Positions 33,200-42,689 of a stretch of 60,505 nt of DNA are shown piece by piece (the stretch's first letter is position 1; every line of letters begins with the position of its first letter). Source of the DNA: an uncultured Alphaproteobacteria bacterium (GTDB lineage Bacteria; Pseudomonadota; Alphaproteobacteria; CAAHEQ01; UBA3637); contig CALGXF010000067.1 in assembly GCA_937935995.1 (NCBI GenBank), positions 1 through 60,505 on the forward strand, written 5' to 3'. Under the pieces are notes generated by a model, which was given only the letters and a program-made list of their open reading frames with translations, was not told the origin of the DNA and ran no database searches. A program made the translations under genes and the position numbers.

Positions 33200-35290
33200 C
33201 TAGGAATTATCCAAGAATGTGCGTAATTTTTTCGACCGGCTCGGATGCTTTAATTTCCGTAAAGCCTTCGCCTCAATCTGACGAATACGTTCGCGCGTTA
33301 CGGAAAATTGTTGCCCCACTTCTTCCAACGTATGATCCGACGTCATTCCGATACCAAAACGCATCCGCAGTACACGTTCTTCACGCGGCGTTAATGTTGC
33401 CAAAACGGCTGAACAAGCCTGCCGTAAATTAGATTGAATAGCCGCATCCAACGGTTGAACCGTGCTTTTATCTTCAATAAAATCACCTAAATGGCTGTCT
33501 TCTTCATCCCCGACGGGTGTTTCTAAACTAATCGGTTCTTTGGCAATCTTCATAACTTTGCGCACTTTTTCAAGCGGCATGTTTAATTTAGCAGCCAATT
33601 CTTCCGGTGTCGGTTCTTGGCCGCCTTCATGCAACATTTGGCGCCCTGTGCGAACTAATTTGTTAATCGTTTCAATCATATGAACCGGGATACGAATTGT
33701 CCGAGCTTGGTCAGCAATGGAACGCGTAATGGCTTGACGAATCCACCACGTCGCATAAGTTGAAAATTTATATCCACGGCGGTATTCAAATTTATCAACC
33801 GCTTTCATTAACCCGATATTACCTTCTTGAATCAAATCCAAGAATTGTAAACCGCGATTGGTGTATTTTTTGGCAATTGAAATCACCAAACGCAAGTTAG
33901 CTTCAATCATTTCACGTTTCGCGCGGTTTGTTTCCTGTTCCCCTTTTTTGACTGTGTTGACAATACGACGGTATTCCACAATCGGCATTTGGGTTTCGGC
34001 CGCCAAAGCCGCAATCGAGTCCCGAATGGCATCAACATCTTTTTCGTATTTTTCGACAAAGGTTTTCCACGCTTTTCCGGGGCGTTTAACGGCCAAAGCT
34101 GCCCAATTCGGATTTTTTTCGATTTCGCGGTAAAATTCCAAAAAGTCTTCGCGTTTGATTTTGGAGTGTGTTGCCAAACGCAACAGTTTTCCCTCTAACA
34201 TAGTTAAACGCTTGTTGAGTTCATTAATTTGGTCAATCAGTTGTTCAATTCTGGATGGATTGAAGTGAATGCCTTTTAACAGCTCAATCATTTCCAGATG
34301 AACTTTTTGATATTTATCTTCAATAGATGCCGGTGCTTCTTCTCCGTTTAAAACGTATTCATTGCGGCTGACTTGCAGTTTGCGCAACTTTTGATAAGTT
34401 TTTGTAATTTGCTCCAAATTTTCCAAAATTTGCGGCAACAAAACTTCTTCCATTTGACGCAGGGAATAAGAACTGCTGTCTTCGTCTTCTTCGTCCAAAA
34501 CTTCTTCGGTCGATTCTTCTTCGATTTCTTCATCGATATCATCGTCCAGAGCTTCGTCATCATCCAATTCTTCTTCATCATCGAACGAATCGTCTTCTTC
34601 ATCCAACGGTTCTTCCTCTTCTTGGACGACAGGTTTAACCGGTTCTTCCGTTAAAGCTTGCTCTTCTTTTTCCGCCGCTTTCTTTTCCAGCGCCGCCAGC
34701 AAAGATTTTTTTGACGGATCCGCTTCGTAAGTAGCTTCCAAATCAATGATGTCACGCAGCAACATTTCGCCCGTTAACAAAGCATTGTGCCAACCGGCGA
34801 GGGCTTTCATTGTTAAAGAACTTTCGGATAAGCCGCCCATCATAACATTCCAACCGGCCTCGATTCGTTTAGCAATCGCGATTTCACCTTCGCGGGTCAA
34901 CAGCTCGACAATGCCCATTTCACGCAAATACATCCGAACGGGATCATTCGTCCGTCCCAAAGCCAACGCATCTTCTTCGGTTTCTTCGTCTTCCGCCGCC
35001 GGCGTTTCTTTTGAAAGAACAGCATCATCATCCACAACATCTTCTTTTTCCAATAAGTTAATGTCGTTTTCGGATAAAATAGCCACAGCTTCTTCAATGG
35101 CTTCGGGGCCTTGTTCAACAGAGATGGCATCGTTCAGCTCTTCGGCCGTGACATAGCCGCGTTCTTTGCCTTTTTCAAACAGTTTTTCAAAGGCAGGCCC
35201 TAAAGATTGTTCCAAAGACGGGGTATTGTCGTCTTCGTCATAAGCTGCCATCAAATCGTCTTCATCTGCTGAACTCATCATCATGCCCAT
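33200..35290 (-). CDS. rpoD: Primary sigma factor
   Basis: 696 residues. Region 1.1 is present at the N-terminus, followed by a long Asp/Glu-rich stretch (about 215-265) and the non-conserved insert. Regions 2 to 4 are complete: NLRLVISIAKKYTNRGLQFL, FSTYATWWIRQAITRSIADQ, and the C-terminal helix-turn-helix ending VTRERIRQIEAKALRKLKHP. This is the housekeeping sigma-70 that should read the TTGACA-N17-TATAAT promoters seen throughout. It has its own strong promoter and lies downstream of dnaG. Confidence 0.97.
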   Translation of the reverse strand: MGMMMSSADEDDLMAAYDEDDNTPSLEQSLGPAFEKLFEKGKERGYVTAEELNDAISVEQGPEAIEEAVAILSENDINLLEKEDVVDDDAVLSKETPAAEDEETEEDALALGRTNDPVRMYLREMGIVELLTREGEIAIAKRIEAGWNVMMGGLSESSLTMKALAGWHNALLTGEMLLRDIIDLEATYEADPSKKSLLAALEKKAAEKEEQALTEEPVKPVVQEEEEPLDEEDDSFDDEEELDDDEALDDDIDEEIEEESTEEVLDEEDEDSSSYSLRQMEEVLLPQILENLEQITKTYQKLRKLQVSRNEYVLNGEEAPASIEDKYQKVHLEMIELLKGIHFNPSRIEQLIDQINELNKRLTMLEGKLLRLATHSKIKREDFLEFYREIEKNPNWAALAVKRPGKAWKTFVEKYEKDVDAIRDSIAALAAETQMPIVEYRRIVNTVKKGEQETNRAKREMIEANLRLVISIAKKYTNRGLQFLDLIQEGNIGLMKAVDKFEYRRGYKFSTYATWWIRQAITRSIADQARTIRIPVHMIETINKLVRTGRQMLHEGGQEPTPEELAAKLNMPLEKVRKVMKIAKEPISLETPVGDEEDSHLGDFIEDKSTVQPLDAAIQSNLRQACSAVLATLTPREERVLRMRFGIGMTSDHTLEEVGQQFSVTRERIRQIEAKALRKLKHPSRSKKLRTFLDNS

Positions 35291-35316
35291 TCTTTACTGT
35301 TATTCTTAAACGCTTT

Positions 35317-35345
35317 TCTATACACTTTTTTGCAAGGAATGTCAA
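35317..35345 (-). promoter_or_regulatory. Promoter of rpoD
   Basis: Minus-strand TTGACA (35340-35345), 17 bases, TATAGA (35317-35322), about 27 bases before the ATG. The 155-base gap to dnaG therefore carries an internal operon promoter. Confidence 0.75.
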
Positions 35346-35445
35346 TAAGTTTTAATCGTTTGGCTAAAAGGACTTCCCGTATGCCCGGAATATTTTATAA
35401 AAGAAGGGAGGCAAAGGGAAGTTTTTAATTCAAAAGACGCTCAAA

Positions 35446-37227
35446 TTAAAGGGTTTCGCCTAATTTTTCTTTTTCGTGCTTTAAGGTCAAAATCTGAGTC
35501 CACAATTCACTGGTCGGATTTTGCGTAAATTCATGCATTAACCGTTGAATGTCTTCTTCAACAGCCATCATGTGCAACGCATTTAAGCGCCGTTTCATGT
35601 CGATTTCGACTTCTTCGGGCGACTTGCCGGCACGTTCCAACACTTCAATTTCGGTCTTTAAATAAATAAAGATATTGTTAGAATACTTGCTCGATAAGAT
35701 TTGTCGTAAATTTTCGCCGGTGATTTGATCGTCTAAAGAAAGTTCAGTGGATAAAATATCCAATAAACGAGCCACTTTTTTATCTTTGATTTCCAATGCA
35801 CACAGTTCTTCCAAATGTTTGCCGACGACTTCGGGAAAGCAAACCAAATAGGCCAATAACATTTTGGCTTCTGCCTGCAATGGAGACAAGGCCGGCATGG
35901 CAACGGTTCCGACAAAAGGGTTAAGGGCTTTGGGTTTGCCGGATTTGCGCGTGTAAAGCAAATCTTTCGTAAATTGTTTCAATCGCGCTTTTAATTCTTT
36001 TTCATAAAACCCGCGAACAGAAGTATCTTTGATTTGTTGCGTCAATTCATTGATTTCTTTTTCAAGTTGAGCCAGCTTTTCGGGCGTATCAAAATTCTTG
36101 TTCGTTACCAACCGATTCCAAACCAACCAAAATAAAGATTTAGCGCCCTTTAATTGATTTAAAAAAGCATCCGGGCCGTAAGCTTTTACGAATTCATCGG
36201 GATCCAATCCTTCGGGCAGCCAGACAAATTGCAACGAATGTCCGGGTTTTAAAATCGGTAAAGCCCGATTACAGGCGCGATCCGCAGCCCGTTGACCGGC
36301 CGAATCACCGTCGAAACAAATAATGGGTTCCGGCGCCATTTTCCATAAAATGTAAAGTTGATTTTCGGTCAAAGCCGTTCCGAGCGGGGCAACAGCATTT
36401 TTGATGCCGGCTTTATGAAGCGCAATCACATCCATGTAGCCTTCGACTAAAATGACACGAGATGTTTCCCGAATGCCTTCCAAAGATTGGTAAAGGGCGT
36501 ATAAATTTTCGCCTTTGTGAAACAGCGGCGTTTCGGGAGAATTCAAATATTTGGGTTCTCCTTGTCCCATGACGCGGCCGCCGAATCCGATGATGTGGCC
36601 TTTTCGATCGGTGATGGAAAACAAAACGCGATCACGGAAATAATCAAAGTTTTCGCGATGCGGTTCATTAGACCGGCATACCAATCCTAAATCAATCAAA
36701 TCGCTTTCCTTGCATCCCTCGCGCAATAAATGCTGGCGCAAAAAATTGCCGACCGGAGCATATCCTAACCGGAATTTCTTTATTTCTTCCAACGTCAGAC
36801 CACGACTTTGTAAATAAGATAAAGCTTGTTTCCCGACGGGCAGAAACAACTGTTTTTCGTAAAACACACAGGCCTTTTCCATGATTTCATGTAAAGATGC
36901 CTGTTTTTGAGCCCGTCTGCTTTCTTCTTCGGTCGCTTGGGGAATTTCCATGCCGGCTTGACGGGCGATGATTTCCAAAGCTTCATAAAATGTCAGTTTT
37001 TCAGCTTCCATCAGGAAATTGATAATGTCTCCGTGCGCGCCGCACCCGAAACAGTGATAAAAGCCTTTTTCTTCGCTGACCGTAAAAGACGGGCTTTTTT
37101 CATGATGAAACGGACATAGCCCTAAATATTCGGTTCCGCGTCGAGTCAATTTGACACGCCGGCCGACAATATCGACCAGAGACGCTCTGGCACGCAAATC
37201 GTCCAAAAACTTGGCAGGAATCGCCAT
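35446..37227 (-). CDS. dnaG: DNA primase
   Basis: 593 residues. The N-terminal zinc ribbon is complete (CPFHHEKSPSF, then FYHCFGCGAHGDI). The TOPRIM core follows (ILVEGYMDVIALHKAG, CFDGDSAGQRAADRA). The C-terminal helicase-binding part is present. It makes primers for lagging-strand synthesis. The ATG directly follows the yqeY stop. The set yqeY-dnaG-rpoD is a common conserved arrangement. Confidence 0.97.
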   Translation of the reverse strand: MAIPAKFLDDLRARASLVDIVGRRVKLTRRGTEYLGLCPFHHEKSPSFTVSEEKGFYHCFGCGAHGDIINFLMEAEKLTFYEALEIIARQAGMEIPQATEEESRRAQKQASLHEIMEKACVFYEKQLFLPVGKQALSYLQSRGLTLEEIKKFRLGYAPVGNFLRQHLLREGCKESDLIDLGLVCRSNEPHRENFDYFRDRVLFSITDRKGHIIGFGGRVMGQGEPKYLNSPETPLFHKGENLYALYQSLEGIRETSRVILVEGYMDVIALHKAGIKNAVAPLGTALTENQLYILWKMAPEPIICFDGDSAGQRAADRACNRALPILKPGHSLQFVWLPEGLDPDEFVKAYGPDAFLNQLKGAKSLFWLVWNRLVTNKNFDTPEKLAQLEKEINELTQQIKDTSVRGFYEKELKARLKQFTKDLLYTRKSGKPKALNPFVGTVAMPALSPLQAEAKMLLAYLVCFPEVVGKHLEELCALEIKDKKVARLLDILSTELSLDDQITGENLRQILSSKYSNNIFIYLKTEIEVLERAGKSPEEVEIDMKRRLNALHMMAVEEDIQRLMHEFTQNPTSELWTQILTLKHEKEKLGETL

Positions 37228-37683
37228 TTAGCCCAAAAGTCCTTTAATCATGCCGGATGCTTTGCCGAAATCCATTTGGCCGGCATACTTGCCACGCAAG
37301 CTTCCCATCACTTTGCCCATGTCTTTCATGGAAGAAGCGCCGGTTTCCTGAATGACTTGCTTGATAGCTGCTTCGATGGCTGCGTCATCCATTTGAGCCG
37401 GTAAAAAAGATGAAATGACATCAATTTCGGCTTTTTCTTTGGCGACCAAGTCTGCCCGATTGCCTTTTTCATACAAATCGATGCTTTCTTTTCTTTGCTT
37501 AATCATGGATTGCAACAGCTGTAAGATTTCATCATCGCTGATGCCGTCTGCTTTTCCGGCAGGCCGAGCCGCGATGTCTTTGTCTTTAATGGAAGAATTA
37601 ATCAGCCGCAGAACAGATGTTTTGCTTTCATCTTTTGCTTTCATTGCGGCAACCAGTTCAGTTTTGATTTTTTCACGTAACAT
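37228..37683 (-). CDS. yqeY: GatB/YqeY-domain protein
   Basis: 151 residues, the usual length. Typical sequence: LREKIKTELVAAMKAKDESK at the N-terminus, MIKQRKESIDLYEKGNRADL, and the C-terminal MKDMGKVMGSLRGKYAGQMD. The domain resembles the tRNA-binding tail of GatB; the free-standing protein has no settled function. First gene of the dnaG-rpoD transcription unit. Confidence 0.93.
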   Translation of the reverse strand: MLREKIKTELVAAMKAKDESKTSVLRLINSSIKDKDIAARPAGKADGISDDEILQLLQSMIKQRKESIDLYEKGNRADLVAKEKAEIDVISSFLPAQMDDAAIEAAIKQVIQETGASSMKDMGKVMGSLRGKYAGQMDFGKASGMIKGLLG

Positions 37684-37774
37684 TTTTGACTCCTTTTATT
37701 TTCCTCAGCATAAAAGAATTTATTTTAAAACGCAAGACTTCTGTTGCATTCGATTTCAAAAAATAAAAAACAGC

Positions 37775-37803
37775 TAGACAGAAAGAATGGCTTTTGATAC
37801 ACT
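37775..37803 (+). promoter_or_regulatory. Promoter of the Sel1-repeat gene
   Basis: TAGACA (37775-37780), 17 bases, TACACT (37798-37803), 32 bases before the ATG. Confidence 0.55.
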
Positions 37804-37835
37804 TTGATAAAAATAAGTTGTCAAAGGGATAAAAC

Positions 37836-38939
37836 ATGATGTGGAAATATGCATTATTGGTATCGGGGATGATGTTGGCGTCGACAGTCAGCCGCGCCGA
37901 TTATGCCAAAGGCGTGGAAGCGCTTCAGGCCGGGAATTATACTGTCGCGGCACAGGAATTGGCCACAGCGGCGGATGCCGGTGATGCAAAGGCACAATAT
38001 TTAATGGGGTACCTGTATTATCAAGGACAGGGCGTTGCTCAAGACGATGAAAAGGCGTTTGAATTATTCCGCAATGCGGCGGACAAAGGACACGTGGAAG
38101 CGCAGACTTTTTTGGCTTTTATGTATGATGCCGGCCGCGGTGTGCCGCAGAATAAAAAGAAGGCTTTCGAATTATATCAAGCTTCTGCCGACGAAGGGGA
38201 TATTACGGCAACGATTAATTTGGGCGTGATGTATTACAAAGGGGACGGAATTCCTCAAAACTATGACAAAGCGTTTGAGTTGTTGAATGACATTGAACAT
38301 GTCAATTCGCCGGTGTTGCAGCTTTATTTGGGGAATTTGTATTTCTACGGATATGGCGTTCGTCAGGATGTTAACAAAGCGTTGGATTATTATTTGCGTT
38401 CGGCGGCGCTCGGGGATGTGAGTGCGCATTACTTTTTGGGATCCGTTTATCAGCAAGGCAAGGGCGTTGTGAAAGCAAACCCGTCGGAAGCATTGCTTTA
38501 CTATACGTATGCGGCTCAAAAAGGTGATCCGAATGCACAATATAATTTAGCAACGCTATATGCGGGTGGTGCGGCCGGAAAGGTTGATAAGATTCAGGCA
38601 TATGCGTGGTTGGTCATGGCTTCCGAACAAAACATGCCCGAAGCGAATGAGGCTTTGGAAAAGCTGGGAGACAGCATGAGCTTGTCTGAAATTTCGCAAG
38701 CTAAAAATTATGTTTTGGAATTACAAAAAATCGATCCGAATACGGTTGTTTCTCCGGTGCCGCCGATGCAGATTTCCAATTCAATTTATTCAACACGCGG
38801 GGCGACGACGATTGTCGGAAACCAAGGCGGTTCTTGGGGAAATGTAACGACGGGAGCGACACCGGGCGGTACGGTTGTTACGCGGCCGCAAGGGGCTCAA
38901 CCCAGCGGACGATCCAGACGCATGATCCGCCGCCGTTGA
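37836..38939 (+). CDS. Exported Sel1-repeat protein
   Basis: 367 residues. A signal peptide (ending near VSRA) is followed by at least six Sel1-like repeats of about 36 residues, with the pattern AxYxLGxxYxxGxGVxxDxxKAxxxY. A last part of about 100 residues is Gly, Thr, Arg rich and disordered, ending in RRMIRRR. Sel1 proteins are periplasmic or envelope adaptors for protein contacts. It is probably co-transcribed with the small membrane protein 16 bases on. Confidence 0.88.
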   Translation: MMWKYALLVSGMMLASTVSRADYAKGVEALQAGNYTVAAQELATAADAGDAKAQYLMGYLYYQGQGVAQDDEKAFELFRNAADKGHVEAQTFLAFMYDAGRGVPQNKKKAFELYQASADEGDITATINLGVMYYKGDGIPQNYDKAFELLNDIEHVNSPVLQLYLGNLYFYGYGVRQDVNKALDYYLRSAALGDVSAHYFLGSVYQQGKGVVKANPSEALLYYTYAAQKGDPNAQYNLATLYAGGAAGKVDKIQAYAWLVMASEQNMPEANEALEKLGDSMSLSEISQAKNYVLELQKIDPNTVVSPVPPMQISNSIYSTRGATTIVGNQGGSWGNVTTGATPGGTVVTRPQGAQPSGRSRRMIRRR

Positions 38940-38955
38940 TAAAAGAGGGGGTTCT

Positions 38956-39273
38956 ATGAAATTTGGGAGATTTTTAAAAAAACGCTTGTCTTTTCATGTC
39001 ATGGATGTCATCGGCATGGTTGCTGCCGCTCTTTTGATTACAACGCATCCGGATACGCAAGAGTTGTTTTATACATTGGGTGACCCGACGCTTTATTTAA
39101 GCTTGTTGTTGGTTGCTTTTTTGGGGCGCTCTTTGTATTGGCTGTTGATTTTACGCGCCGAAATGTTTTACTTGAAACATTCAATTGTCGGTTTTTTGGC
39201 CGATTATATCCGATTGGTTTTGGTGACTTTGTGTGTGACCGGCGCTTATTTGTTTGTGTTCGCCGTGCTGTAA
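38956..39273 (+). CDS. Small membrane protein, unknown
   Basis: 105 residues with three or so hydrophobic segments (about 16-30, 44-62 and 80-104). No family is recognised. GAGGGGG precedes the ATG. Its end overlaps the convergent gene's end by 28 bases. Follows the Sel1 gene closely. Confidence 0.7.
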   Translation: MKFGRFLKKRLSFHVMDVIGMVAAALLITTHPDTQELFYTLGDPTLYLSLLLVAFLGRSLYWLLILRAEMFYLKHSIVGFLADYIRLVLVTLCVTGAYLFVFAVL

Positions 39274-40088
39274 AACATCGTTTTAAGCTTTTGTTGAAGT
39301 TGCTCCACCGACAAAGTTCCGGTGTGAATGCGCTGTTTTGTTTTTTCATACAAAGCCGGGTTGCGGTCTTGGCATTCTTTGACGAAAGCCGGCGGCAACG
39401 TTTTTAAATAAGCATGATATCGTTCATAAAAACCGTTATCCGTCCATGTATACGCAACGGGGCCGAAAGAAAGGCCGTTTAACGCATCGGCGTCTTTATT
39501 CATGAGGGCATCCAGCACGCGATCCGTAAAGTCTTTCGGCAAATGGGAAGCCTCTGTGGAAAAAGATACCGTGAATAAATGAGGCACTTGAATTTCCCCC
39601 TGAATTAAGGCTTTATTTCCCGGCGGCATTGTTTTGATTGTCAACAGGCCGTTGATATTCACTGTTTCCGGGCTGATTAACAACAGCGTTAAAAGCGGTT
39701 GATGAACCCAATCTTGGTAAGGAATGTAGTCTTTTAAGTGCTTTAAAAGTACGGCTTTGGACGGTTCATTTTCCAAAATCACATCATGCAAGTTGATTTG
39801 GGCATGAAGAACCTCAATTTCATAAGCGGTCGAAGAAATCGGCCCGAATTTAACTTTGTCGATTGTTTTAATGGCCGGGTAAGCCACAAAAGTGACATCC
39901 GAAAGAGCTGTTTGTTCACTGAAAAAAGGACGAGAGGCTTTTGTATAGGACAATCCGGCCAAAAACGATTTGTTTTGAATGGCGGCTTGTACGGCTTTGA
40001 CGGAATGCAGATGAATTTGATACACGAAAAAAGCAAACGAAAATGCAAATAAACATCCAATCATGGCATAAATAAGTTTATTTTTCAT
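39246..40088 (-). CDS. Membrane-anchored periplasmic protein, unknown
   Basis: 280 residues from the ATG at 40088. One N-terminal membrane anchor (LIYAMIGCLFAFSFAFFVY) is followed by a periplasmic part of predicted beta character and a helical end. I do not recognise the family. It overlaps the end of the next upstream gene by 11 bases and is last of four genes with overlapping ends (39246-42678). Confidence 0.75.
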   Translation of the reverse strand: MKNKLIYAMIGCLFAFSFAFFVYQIHLHSVKAVQAAIQNKSFLAGLSYTKASRPFFSEQTALSDVTFVAYPAIKTIDKVKFGPISSTAYEIEVLHAQINLHDVILENEPSKAVLLKHLKDYIPYQDWVHQPLLTLLLISPETVNINGLLTIKTMPPGNKALIQGEIQVPHLFTVSFSTEASHLPKDFTDRVLDALMNKDADALNGLSFGPVAYTWTDNGFYERYHAYLKTLPPAFVKECQDRNPALYEKTKQRIHTGTLSVEQLQQKLKTMFYSTANTNK

Positions 40089-41262
40089 CTGTTTCCTCCG
40101 TCGGTAAAAAGAATGAACGCGGGACATCATACTTTTTTTCCATTAAATAAGCCGTTTCTTCCCACTCGGAACAGTTTGCTTGGCGGCATGCTTCATGGGC
40201 TGACAATGCCACGCGAGCCGCCGGTTTTTTCCATGAAATGCCGGCTTTTTTCTTTTCTTGCAACGAAAGCGGCGTTATTTGTCCCGTTACCAGATACCAT
40301 CCGGCATCCAAAGGTGTGTCGATTTGCAATGCAAACGGCAAGTCTGCCCAGCTTGTTTTTTCATTTTTTTCCGTTACATGAAGCACAAAACATCCTTTGA
40401 CCGGCATGTCCAATAAATCTGCGGCCGCCATCAATTGGTACGGAAAATCAACCTTGAATTGGCCGAATAAAAAGGCCGGTCGGTCATAAGGCGGCAAATC
40501 TTCCAAAAGCGTGTACGTTTGTTGAAGCAGCTTTTGTTTTTGCAAATCCGTTTCTTTTTCATGAACCAGTTGATTAAAAGATTTTTCCAAAATGAGCACC
40601 CAAGCGCCGGTGGGGCCTTTTTCAAGGTGCAACCGGGAAAAGACGTTTGTTTCGTATTCCGGGCTGTCAGATGCTTCAAAAATCAACGTCGATACGTTCG
40701 GGCAGATGTTTTGCGCATAGCTTTTAACAACCGTGACCAGACTGCTTAACGTTTCTTCTTTTTCAAAAAGCTTTTTATTTGAGGTGACTGCAATCACATG
40801 GAACGGTTCACACACATTAAAAGCCGGATACAGAAAGTTTTGAATGCGGGACGTCATTTTTCCGATGTAATCAATTTTAAGGGCAGGGTCATTTTCGATG
40901 AAATAAAAAGCTTCCTGAATGCCGGGCGTTGTCGAAACACGTTTAATAATCGGCGTGTTAAGCGGCGCTGATCCGACAAAATAACCATCCATAAAATAAC
41001 CGGAAAGCGAATCGCGAACGACTTGCTCCGGATCCAAAATGTGAACTTCGTGCGCGCCGTTTTCCAAACATTTTTCATCGGAAATATAAATGTTCCAATC
41101 AGAAGGGACTTTGACCGGAGACAAATAGCGCAATGTGCATTTTTTATCTTTTGTCGTCAAGACATATTCGTCAAAATTTTGTCCGACAAAAGAAACTGCT
41201 GTTTGTGCCCAAACAGGTATTGCCAACCAACAAAATAAAAAGAGCCAAATGTATTTTTTCAA
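40078..41262 (-). CDS. Exported protein, unknown
   Basis: 394 residues with a cleavable signal (ending PVWAQ). The mature part has several paired cysteines and no motif that I know. The ending (ACRQANCSEWEETAYLMEKK) is helical. It overlaps the SH3 gene by four bases. Context suggests an envelope complex with its neighbours. Confidence 0.75.
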   Translation of the reverse strand: MKKYIWLFLFCWLAIPVWAQTAVSFVGQNFDEYVLTTKDKKCTLRYLSPVKVPSDWNIYISDEKCLENGAHEVHILDPEQVVRDSLSGYFMDGYFVGSAPLNTPIIKRVSTTPGIQEAFYFIENDPALKIDYIGKMTSRIQNFLYPAFNVCEPFHVIAVTSNKKLFEKEETLSSLVTVVKSYAQNICPNVSTLIFEASDSPEYETNVFSRLHLEKGPTGAWVLILEKSFNQLVHEKETDLQKQKLLQQTYTLLEDLPPYDRPAFLFGQFKVDFPYQLMAAADLLDMPVKGCFVLHVTEKNEKTSWADLPFALQIDTPLDAGWYLVTGQITPLSLQEKKKAGISWKKPAARVALSAHEACRQANCSEWEETAYLMEKKYDVPRSFFLPTEETDEK

Positions 41263-41735
41263 TCGATGGTCTCCTCTTCATACAATCCCCATAAATCGTC
41301 TTTGATGAGGTAGCCGCTGATTTTTTGAAAAGAGACTTTACAAAAAGCAGATTCAGGGCGGCATTTTTCCAATGTAACGATAATTTGCCCGTCGATATAG
41401 GCCAGCGGCCGAGAGGCAATGGTTTCTTTTTTGTACAACGTATGTTGTTTGTTTTTAAGTGTCAAAGCCGTTCTTTTCCCGGACAACATTTTTTTATGCA
41501 CCCAACCGGTCGTGTTATCGATGTCCCTGATTTTACGCCAGTGTTCAAATTCATCAATGATTTCAACCGGTAAAGAAACGCGCCGATAAACCCATTCAAT
41601 CGGAAAACGTTCTCCGGGACCGGTGCGCAAGTTGATTTCATTGCTGTGCAATGACGCAAAACGCGGCAATGTACTTTGTGCATGAACGGCACAACACGTA
41701 CCAAAAAGACAAAAAACAAACAGAAACCTAATCAT
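41259..41735 (-). CDS. Exported bacterial SH3-domain protein
   Basis: 158 residues. I chose the ATG at 41735, which has GAGGAG upstream and starts a proper signal peptide (ending AVHAQ); longer frames add a basic stretch without a signal. SH3-like sequence follows (INLRTGPGERFPIEWVYRR, WRKIRDIDNTTGWVHKKML). Such domains bind peptidoglycan or protein partners in the periplasm. Overlaps both neighbours by a few bases. Confidence 0.82.
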   Translation of the reverse strand: MIRFLFVFCLFGTCCAVHAQSTLPRFASLHSNEINLRTGPGERFPIEWVYRRVSLPVEIIDEFEHWRKIRDIDNTTGWVHKKMLSGKRTALTLKNKQHTLYKKETIASRPLAYIDGQIIVTLEKCRPESAFCKVSFQKISGYLIKDDLWGLYEEETID

Positions 41736-42678
41736 GTTTCTCCTCATCTTCGGTCGGCGGAACAGGCGGTTCAACCGGCGGAATGACCGGCGCTGCCACG
41801 GGGACATCATCCGGAATGATTTCTTCGTCTTGTGTCGGCACGTCCGGCATTGCTGCCGGATTGGCCTGTTCATCTTTTAATTCATCTTGAAGGACATTTG
41901 TTTCAACAATCGGACCGATTGCTTCGGGAGGCACCGTTGTTTCTTGAGCAATTTCTTCGACTTCCGGCGGAATAAACGGTGGGGCGGATATCTCACCGAT
42001 TTCGTCAGGATGTTCTTGATTAACGGCAGGAGCAGGTTCTAAAAAAGCCTCCTCGGAATGACCGTTCGGAATATCTTGATATTCGATTTCATCAATAGAA
42101 TCCAGTGCTTTATCCGCTTCTTCCTGCATGCGCTTAATTTCCGATTGTGAAAATGTTTCCATGTCCGGAGGTGACGGCAACGGTTCATCCGGTTTCGGCG
42201 ATTGTTCAACAACAGGGATTAAGGTGTCTGCCGTTTCTTCATCCGTAACCAAAACCGCCGGTTCAGGTTTCGGTTTTTCCGGTTGTTTGATTTCATCCCA
42301 TAAAATCCGCAGAACCGGAGAAAAAACAAGCGTTGCAATCGGCTGTCCGCGTCGGATTAAGACACTGTTGTGTCCCATGTTTTTTAAAGTAACGGAAATG
42401 GGTTGATGATTGGATGCGTCAATGGTAACCGGTGCGTTTAGAACGATAATCGGCATTGCATCCGAAAAGTGAACCAAAGAACGGATTTGTGCTTCTATGC
42501 CGAGCGGCAAAGCACATTGAAAGCCGGTTGGAACAGTTACAAAGTCACCCGGAGCGATTTTAATCGGGTTTGAAATTGCTGCCGCCAGCGTCAGTGTCGT
42601 GCCGATGCCGTCTTGATATTTGGGCAGGGGAATATCTAAAGAATCCGGTAATCTTAAAATGGGAATTTTCGGCAGCAT
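41728..42678 (-). CDS. dUTPase-fold protein with degenerate motifs and acidic tail
   Basis: 316 residues. Residues 1-125 follow the trimeric dUTPase fold (ISNPIKIAPGDFVTVPTGFQ, VLNAPVTIDASNHQPISV, IRRGQPIATLVFSPV). Catalytic motif 1 (AGYDL) is lost, motif 3 lacks the sugar-stacking Tyr, and motif 5 is missing, so dUTP hydrolysis is unlikely. The last 190 residues are rich in Pro, Glu and Asp and look disordered. The fold may act in binding or regulation. It sits beside the exported proteins and 11 bases after rsfS. Confidence 0.7.
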   Translation of the reverse strand: MLPKIPILRLPDSLDIPLPKYQDGIGTTLTLAAAISNPIKIAPGDFVTVPTGFQCALPLGIEAQIRSLVHFSDAMPIIVLNAPVTIDASNHQPISVTLKNMGHNSVLIRRGQPIATLVFSPVLRILWDEIKQPEKPKPEPAVLVTDEETADTLIPVVEQSPKPDEPLPSPPDMETFSQSEIKRMQEEADKALDSIDEIEYQDIPNGHSEEAFLEPAPAVNQEHPDEIGEISAPPFIPPEVEEIAQETTVPPEAIGPIVETNVLQDELKDEQANPAAMPDVPTQDEEIIPDDVPVAAPVIPPVEPPVPPTEDEEKHD

Positions 42679-42689
42679 GCGTTTTATCC

